Source of the DNA: Sipunculus nudus
Taxonomy: Eukaryota; Annelida; Sipuncula; Golfingiida; Sipunculidae
Assembly: GCA_026874595.1 (NCBI GenBank)
Contig: CM049309.1
Location: 70,106,926-70,170,925 of the forward strand
Length of the DNA stretch: 64,000 nt
Reading direction: 5' to 3'
Shown here one piece after another: positions 26,041 to 35,921 of this stretch. The notes under the pieces were generated by a model, which was given only the letters and a program-made list of their open reading frames with translations, did not search any database and was not told the origin of the DNA. The position numbers were made by a program, and so were the translations under genes. How positions within the stretch are numbered: position 1 is the first letter of the stretch; every line of letters begins with the position of its first letter.

Positions 26041-29000
26041 AACAACAATGGCAGCCTGAAAGTTCATAACCAATACCCTGTTAATGTATTAATTTAGTTA
26101 ACACTGATAACAGTTTGTTTTTAGAAAAGCAACTTATAATTTGGGTTGATTTAATCTGGGGAGGGGTGTACAGACTCTGGACATAACTGCTACAAGTTTT
26201 GTAAATTAGCACAATATCGGATTATAAAAGTGTTTATGATTTTTTCTTTATAATCAAATAATTTCTGTATATTGTTCTGGTGAGATCGGAAAAAAAAAGA
26301 AACCCCGGCGAAACACCAAAAAAATTTAAACCTCACAAATATGACGCCAACTACAGTATCACATCCCAGCTTTAGTTTTATTTAATGAGATTCAAATAAA
26401 AAACTTACCCCATCAAAACACGACCTGACTGCTGTGTCATTGAAACCAAACGATGGTCCCTCAAACACACCTGTAGGCAGAGCTAGCACTTCACGAAGGT
26501 AATCCTCAAACTTAGTCCATACCATGGTTCCACCGGAGTCACAGACTTGAGTAAAAATATCTGAAACATCAAATGGTGTAAAGTTAGCTTTGATATCTGG
26601 AGTAAAAGTAATCATTATATTGATTCTTTCCCAGGCATGAGTAAAATATCTGAAACACTGAATCGCAAGTACATATCATCAAAGCTTTTAACAGATTATC
26701 TCAAACCAAAAAATTATTTTGTTTCTTTTGCAAACATCAGTAAAAATATCTGAAATGTAATTAAAATGGCATGTAATTATCTTCAAAGACTTAGGTAAAA
26801 TAATCTTAAAAGGTAAACATTATGCTCTTTCTTTTCAGTTTTGAGGAGAAGTATCTCTTCAGAAGAACTATCAATCTATCAGTAAGCAAGCTAATGTCCA
26901 GTGGTTCACTTAGTGAGGGTATTCTATACAGTGCCTTCTTTCGTATCTGGAATTAAACTTAGTCTTCGAGTGTGAAAAAATGAATAGGAAACATACATGC
27001 TACTATAAGCAACTGAGAGAATTTTAGTCCAGAAACCCGCTTTTGCCAGGGCAGAAATTTCAAGTAAGCAGAAATGCTCATTACTTGCAGAGTTAATTTT
27101 TAAATAATTATCAAGTAAAACAGGAATACATATTTCGAAATACAGTCATCTCTGCCTATTAGCAATTCGTTTAATAGAAATTTTCCTTTATTTGCAATAA
27201 AACCTGAAATCCAAAACCAATTTTATCTTTGACATCTATAAAAATCTCCTTATAATAGCAATTCTGATTGGTGCAAATTTCGGCTATTAGCAATAAAAAT
27301 ATGCCTGAAGTATGGGTCACATACCTGATATAAATTTGCAAAAAAATGAGTGTGGCCATCGAAATTATCATAAACAAAGTTATGGGAAAAGAGTGTATCG
27401 GCATTCACTACTCCATTGAACAGTTGCAGTAAACCAGGGCTGGCCCCATTAAGTATCTGAGCTGCTCCTGTCAGATTGTTGGACAAACAGACGGACCCCT
27501 GCGGCATATAAAACCGCCTTCATTATGTATCAGAACTGCTCCTGTCAGATTGTTTGACTAACAGATGGCCCACCCCTAGACAGCAAAGCCTTTAATGAAG
27601 TCATCAAACAAACGGCAGTGACCTCAGCAGTAGGCCGGTGATCAGTGACCGTGACGGCATGCACACCAGTCTGCCGAGATGACGTAAACACGAACTCGCT
27701 GGGTGGTAAATCTGCTCGTGTCAGATTTTTTGACAATCAAACTGACCACCACAACCTATCAAACAGCCTTCCCTAAGACATCAGAGCCCTTTTGAAATTT
27801 AATTAAACTGTAGAAAACAAACTGAATGCTATATGTAGCACCTGCAGAATAGAATTCGTTTTCATTTACCCATTTTTGTGTTCACTTGGCCGGTGTCCAT
27901 TTCTGTGGTGACATCACATCGTTCATTAGATGTTGATTGCTTTAGCAGATCAGGAGTCTTTCTCTTTACCGGGTTATTGTTGCTCTTAATTTGGCCCTTA
28001 TGCATGCCATGCCAATTTATTTCATTCTTAAGCAAACTTATTTCACTTGTTTATGTATGGTTTTACTGATTACATAGGTTTCTGGACAAGGGTTCAACAC
28101 TGAGATATGTTTACAGTCGTATTTTTAAAGAGACACATGACATGACTATTTTCAACTTGTTCTGTTGTTTTATTATGCTTATTCTTCAGTGTTCATTTGA
28201 GAATGCAACATTTCATAGCTGCAGATAATTTTAAGTTTGTTCTCAGCTTTCCTTAAAATTCCCTCATGGCCGCCATTTTGAAATTCGCTTGATAGAAATC
28301 TCTGTTCATTTGAAATTTTGACCCTGACAAATAGTAGTTGCTATTAAGCGGAATCAACTGTATATGGATCAATATACCTACATCTGAGTTTGTCCATGAG
28401 TTTTCCTGAGCAAAGTGTGGCAAGGCTGATCTTAACAGACAAAACACGGAAGCGGTTCCTTCTTTCACTGGAAGATAGAAGACAAAAGTGTTTCATGCAT
28501 TTTACTAAGCATTGATGATCTTGAATAAAAATTTTGTTTCATGCATCAGAAAGATGTATTGTTATAAGGTTATGTTATGCAATGGTCATTTCTCTGCTTG
28601 AATAGATATCACAAAAGGTCTAAATTATGACCTATTGTTGCATCTGAATCCTATTCAATGGCACATATACTGCCCCCTATCTCCACCTGGATGAACTATG
28701 CTATTCATTTGGTCACCTTCATCCTCATTCAGTATATACAAACCAACAACAGGCAATGGACTTATCTAATAAAAAATTCAAAATGTATCCATTTTTTTTT
28801 TAACTTTTAAATCTTTACACTCACATATCATATGCTCGACTGAGCCAGTTGACAAGGAGGCTTGTACACTCCTCTGCGTTGATCTGAGAGGAGGTTGGGA
28901 GGCGCTTGTTGAGGTGGTAGAAGACACCAGAGAGTAGCGTCTCTACCCGGGACGGGTCAAGAGGGGCATGGTGGTCCAGACAGTTTAATCCATTCTCTCG

Positions 29001-32000
29001 AAAAGCTTCTATCATATTCCATATATCCACCAAATGTACTGAAACAAATAAAAGTGGTATTAAGATAAATATGTACTCTTCATTAATTAGATAAAACAAT
29101 GTTTAAAAAACTGATAATCTATTGATAAGTTCAGTTATGGTGAGTTATGGTGAGTTTTGTGAAAATCCATCAAAGCCCTGGTAAATTACTGTGGCAACTC
29201 CAAAAAGCTGAACTGACAGATGGCAGATGACAGATGGTCTGGCAAAACGAGGGTCAACACCATTATACATCCTGTCATAGACAGTCTTATAAAAACATTA
29301 ACCATTTACTTAGCTGTCTAATTTCTAATTAATGCTGTTACACATAATATGTATTACATGCCATAAGATGTTAATACATTATTAATAAAGGGTATGGCTT
29401 AGACATTTAAGTGTTGCATGACACGTGACACAAAGTGAAAATACCTTATCACTACCATATCAAATGTCCTTGCAGAGGATAAATATGGTCATCCAACAAA
29501 AAGTCTGACATTTAACAAGCAGCCTCCAACATTTAATAATAGTCAGCAATGAAGTACAAGAAAGCTGAAATATTACTGGCCAGAAATCAGTTAATCAGCA
29601 TCTGATTGGCTGACTGCCACATGATCAAACTAATTGAAGGGGCTATTTCATCATATGATTCCTAAAGCATGGAGTAAAAGGCATGGTGAACTTGAACAAT
29701 GAAGAACCAAGACTTGGTATCTTTACTCTTATACCACTATATGTATAGTATTATGTATTACATTGAGAGCGAATTTTTTTTGCAGTATTTATTCATGTTG
29801 TGATATAATGTATGCATGGTTACAGCTGTCATTTGATAATACCATACAATATTTAACTTATTATCATGAAGTATCAGTACATTTGCTTTCCATATACGCT
29901 TTACTGCTGATGCAGTATTATCATATTGAAACAACTCTGAGACAGCATTCACTTACAATTGGTCCGCTTCTGGATGAACCTGAGTTTACAAGCAGTTCTG
30001 TAGGTAGCAAATCTAATCACATCAAAATTCTGGGCTCCTACAAAGAACACAAATAAACCCATCAAATCACAGAAAGGAAAAGAAAAACAATTTGAATAAC
30101 CTCTTCTTATTAAAAGCTAGGTGTATCAGTAAAGTTTATCATTCATCTCTTGTTGCATTAAAAAATAGATGTTTATTTTTTGTTTTTGTTTTTTTTTTTA
30201 TAATTTTTATGGAGGAAACGGCCTCTACTTTTTCAATATTGGCCAGTTTAACTAAGTACTATGTTTACACCTACAGAATATGATTTGTAGGTGTTATATT
30301 AGTCAGATATCAATAAAAATATATTCACAATATGATTCTGTTTAAGGGACCACATGACAGGACCACATGATTTTCCTAGCATCACATAAGACCCAACCCA
30401 GGACGGTCAACCAGGCTCCGTGTTCATCTTTGGAGTACAGTGAAACCTGTCTAAAGCAGACAGTCAAGGACTCAATCATTTTGTCCTTAATAGTGTGGTG
30501 TCCTTATTATGCAGGTTGACCTTGGTTGATAACGGAGGGATTATAAATAAAGACAACGAACAGCTACAAGAACCTGTTAATTGTATTATATCAGATTTCA
30601 TGTACAACATATTCATGTACACATCATGCATTAAATAGTCATATACAAACTGTGATTATTTTTATTTATCTCAAGTAGGGTACATTATGATTATATCAAA
30701 AGTCTATGAACACATCTGTAAAAACTTGTGTGTTGCCACACATAATTCTCCTGCAAGTGCACGTACGCACTTTTTTGCTGATTCAACGAGTAGAATAAGC
30801 TCGACTTTCTCAGGTATCATAAGCTCCCGCTTAGAAGTACTTGTGGTGCCACCTGGCAGCATATTCTAAAACTATCTTGTTTCCACTGTCCAAATGTGAT
30901 AATCTCAAAGATAATGACGACTTTGATAATGCGTAGATTGTTATGGCTACAAACCTGACAACATTGGTTTTAAAAGGTGAATGTAGCTTTAGCCCTAAAT
31001 AAACTTTCTTTGAGGATGGTTGTCTGGTTTGATTTGCTTTGATTTTGAAGGTACTCGAGATTAAACTAACCCTGAGGAGCTTGTGCATGGCGGCACGGTA
31101 CAAACAACTACGGAGCGAGCATGCTTGACACTGAGCAGATCAGTTTGAGATATATTGAGCAAATCTAATTAATTAATATCAAACAGCCTGCTACAACAAT
31201 GTGGCTAAGTTTACAGTTAGATATTGTCTGGTGAGATCAGGGACACACGGGTAATCGGCAGCCATTTAATCAATTTAATGACCCTGTGGTGGAGCAATTA
31301 TATGCAGCTTTGCAACCTGTGAATTATCAACCATGAATTAAGTGACACGATTTTTACCGCTTCATCCTTACTGTGTTTATCTTATGAGCACATCATACCA
31401 TGGCACGAGCATGTACACATGTTAAGGTAACAACTGGCCATGGGGATTGCATAATCCTTTGTGTTCCAGTCCCAGAACAACAACAGTACAGGTGGCCTTT
31501 GAGTTTGATGTTGCCCGGGGCGAGTGATCAGTGTCCACCGGAGATGCCGTATCGTGTCTGTATTTGTCAGGTTCATTTACTCTTAAAATGTTGGTTTGAG
31601 TTGAAATCTGCTGTCCGTTGTCCCCAGTAGTGAGGTGTCCACCTTATAGAGGTTCCATTTATACATAACGTATAGGGAATTTTGAAGGGACTTAACTATC
31701 TTGTCCATTATAGTCAGTTGTCCGCCTAAGTGAGGTATCTGTTAGACCAGTTTTCACTGTATTACTGTCCCCATTGCTGGGTCATATCACAGTGGAACGC
31801 CAAAAGGTGCACTTGTTTGTGAGTGAAACAAAACTCTGGGGTACAGTGTACCCCTTATCCCTGCAGAGTGCTCACCCTGGGTGGGGACTGACCCTAAATC
31901 TCACCGCCTGGGCTTAGATTCATACTCACAACCACCTGACTTTGACCCCTGCAGTTCTACCCCTAGCCCAAAGAAGCTGGTACAATATATACAGTATTGT

Positions 32001-35000
32001 TAAATACAATTAAAGGAAACTTGGGTGAAATTCTATTAGTACAGGAATGAGCTGTTAGATCGTTAACGACCTCACTGTAAACTATAAACAACTTTCAAGG
32101 AGATTACGCTGTCAGGATTTTTGGTAAGACCGGTACAGAGTAATAAAACTACCTTCAGAGCACGATTTATATTTAAGAGAGGGAGTGAGCAGGGAGAGTA
32201 AACAGTGAACCTTCTAATATGCTGTTTCTCATAAACCACAAATGATCCTTTTTTTAAATGATGTAAGCAGCAATCTCTTGGATTCGGCAATGAAACATTT
32301 CCTGCAATGGTCGTCTAATGAGGCATCCCCATGATCTACGAGTCTACCGAGACAATGCTGGGGGCATGGGTATGAGAGAGGTAACCATTTATTGTAATGC
32401 AGCAAGTCACGACTTTAATAAGCACCCAGAGTTGCAGTTCTGGAACACAGGCTCAAGATTTTTACCTTTGACAGACAGATGCCATGTGCCACTTGACTGC
32501 AGCAAATATGATATAAATGAATGAGCTTTGGTTATTGGAACTGACTTTTTAGGAAATATCTTCTCATTGCAGCTGTTATAGCTAGCTCTGGGTCACAGAA
32601 AAACTCCCTGTTTTATTTGCTATAATTTTCACATGACAAACACTAAAAAGCAGCACATTAAAGGCAAGGTAAATAATGGATATGATATATTATAGTCACT
32701 TATGATCCATCTGTAGAAGTTATTTTACCCAGACAGGAATATTGACCGTCTGACAAAATGTGCCAAAATGTATTTTTTAAGTATCTGTTGGGAGTTTATA
32801 TAATGTTTTAATAATGAGAAAATGATAAATCTACAAAATATTTAGATCTGAGGACCAGCAGATGGGTTGTCAGAGTAAAATGGTGTCTGATTTTCTTTAA
32901 CAATTCATGAATGGAATCTCATAAAATTTCCTAGGCATTTATGGAATGGGCCAATGAAGAATTGATTAGATTTTGATGTGGATAAGGAACATGATCTGGA
33001 TTCAGGAATATTCACAAATGTACAGTCATTTAAATTACAGGTTTAGAAGCATCCCAAATTAGGGACTCCCCCAAGGCAGAGGCTTGCATTCCTCAGAATG
33101 CAGATGTCCAGTTACACACGGTATTTGACCAGATTAGTGCCTTGCCCCAATATGTCGCCACCTAATGCTTTTGTGGTTCCTGACAAATTGTTCAATGCCA
33201 AAAAGTGGTCATTCCTTTCGACCATGGTGATATCAATCAAACATTCTTGCTTAATTAAAGACCATGAATACAAGATTTGAATCTGGCATCATTATATGCA
33301 ATGGATCTTGCCAAAATCACTGAATTGGTCAGTTATTTAATCAGTGATCTGACAAAGTCAGACAATTTTTTTTACATTAGGAATAAGGGGGCACTGGATA
33401 TATCCCTGAAAATCTCTCCATATTATTTTTAGATTCCTGGCTGGAAAAAATTCTCAGTAATACATTGAGCTGTCATTGCAACCACCCAGTAGATAGGTGT
33501 AAGGCCATGAGGCAATATATAACAGACTGTGCACATTATCTTTTTGGGCCAATAAACTTGATTTAAGTCAGTTTTCTCCAATTCCTAGATTATTTTCCTG
33601 ACTGTATAAGGGGAAACTAATTTTCTATAAATTCTCTGGTTTCCAGGATGCCAGTATGGGAATCCTGCCTGGAGAAAATCAAGCACTGTCTGAAACTTAT
33701 TTTGGTGAGATTTAAACTTACATTTCAGTAATGCTCAGCTGGGTATCTTTCCTAGTTTTTTTGTTGCATCAAATTAGGATTTATATCTAATGTATGAGGA
33801 TTTATTTTCTATTGCTGTTGCTAACAGTTATGGATCTGATTAGGGATGAAAGGATTACTTGAGAACTCTAGCCTAAGACATGCCACATTTCGGGCAAATA
33901 GGGCAAATCACTCATTAGAAAAGAGCATTAATTTATTTTACAGAAACAAGAAGGTAGGTGGTGCCACCTGTCTGGTTTATGAGAAAACTTTCCAAGATGG
34001 ATGGACATGCCAAATTTCGCACAATTTCAGCCCAATCTGTCCATTAGTTTTAGATTTATAATGCTCACAGTACTGTCAAGTGGCAATGACAGGGTATTAA
34101 AAGGCACAACACATGAAAAGGACAGAAGGTGGTGCCACCTGTCTTCCACAGAAGACAGGGCTATACAAGATCATTGATCAATTTGATTTTATTGGACCAA
34201 TCCATGCATCCCTTATTGAGATATTTTTGATTTTGTGTGATTTTCGCCACACATGGCAATATTTAAGTCAAGGCCACTCTCATAGGAAAGGTCATAACCC
34301 CAATTTTAAATATACATCATGCCATAATCCATGTCTATGTATATGCATAATATGAAAGAAATCTTTTCATTAGTTTTTGACTTATATAATGCTCACAGTA
34401 CTGTTAAATGGCAAAGATGGGGGTATAAAACGGCACAAAAACAAGAAAAGGATAACAGGTTGTGTCACCAGTTTCTGGTACATGACAACACTATCCCTGA
34501 TCTTCGGTCAAGTTGATTATTGGATCAATCCATGCAAGATTTCTTGAGATATTTAAGAATTTGTGTGATTTACCCCCTAAAAGGACTTACTCAAGGTCAA
34601 GGTCACTCTCCTAGTAAAGGTCATGACCCCATTTAAAATAACCTTCGTCCTCTCACCCATATCTATGCACATGTCAAGTTTAGGAAAGATCCATAAAATA
34701 TTTTTTGAGTTATCCCGTCCAAATGAAATCTCTGCAGCAGCAGTGGCACGACCGTGCTTAAACCAAAGTATCCCAACTTTGTCTGGGGATACAATTACCA
34801 AGTAATTGAATCCAAAATGTTTACTAAAATACTTGTGGGTGTGTTTGTACCTGCATATTTAAATGTTACTTCAAACTTACTTGCATTATATATTCATTAC
34901 CTTAGGACTTTATACCTGTGCTGTTCATATATTACACTTCATTTGTTTTTCTAAAAACGGAAGCTAATTACTAAAACAGTAATTGCTTTAATGCCAAAAT

Positions 35001-35773
35001 TTTAGCCATCACCAAGTCCAATTTATATATATTTTGCACAAGTGATCAAATCTCCAAATGTATCCTTACAGTGTTGCTGTATCAATGAGCTCTTAAATCC
35101 GACTCAGGTAATGTCTGTCAAATACTTGAGTCCTAAATTGAGTACCTGTTTCAGCCTTAGATTTTAGATGACAAAATGAAGCCTTATCTCCATGGGGGTT
35201 ATACAGCAGTTTATACTTATCAACCTGACAACATTTTTTCGTATGACATATGGGACTGATATATACCTATATTTCTTAAATAAATCTGAAGTTCTTTCAT
35301 AATTCTTATTTTCTTTTTTTTATTTGGACTATTATTCCCAACAAAAAAGTTACCAAGAAGCCTCCTTCTCATCTCCTAGCAACCCTTTCTATTCCCAATA
35401 AGACCAACAAAGCCTGATGGATATGATAAAATAGCCCCTGGATACCGATGTTACCGTTAAAAAGCTAGATCTGGGTCACTGAGGAGAATTGTCAGAAATC
35501 CTAGGCAACTGAATGTCACCTGACTTGCAGACATTGTTACTGTTTATTTGTAACATTAAATTGTATTCCCTGGGACTAACACCAGCTGAACAGACTCCTA
35601 CAAACCAACCAGTCTATACTGTGTCTCATATTTACTCAGTGCTAACTGAGATGTCTGGTGGGCTTATTAATATGGACTTGTTACTTGGTGCTGGTATTGA
35701 GTTCTCATAACTCATTTAGGGCCAGACACAGAGCTTGATTTGAGCATTCATTAATCTGGATTATATAAATGTT

Positions 35774-35829
<56 letters not shown>

Positions 35830-35874
35830 TAACTTGCAGGTGACATATTTTATCAATATCATATATCAAATATG

Positions 35875-35921
<47 letters not shown>

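Larger units (their letters stand above)
10475..26408 (-). other. Dystrobrevin 15.9-kb intron between exons e and f
   Basis: Donor GTAAGT at 26408 and acceptor TTAATTTCAG at 10475. From about 11050 to 20540 I see only AT-rich single-copy-looking DNA, with somewhat less AT-rich patches near 14.8-15.5 kb and 16.1-16.6 kb that carry the longer chance ORFs (135 and 138 codons) without family similarity. From 20545 to 26040 it is almost entirely repeats, listed separately. Confidence 0.8.

Noticed and set aside
28253-28468. 71-codon [15 protein letters not shown].. overlapping exon d
   Set aside because: It is the wrong frame of the true exon; the frame giving [13 protein letters not shown] joins to both neighbours and matches dystrobrevin.
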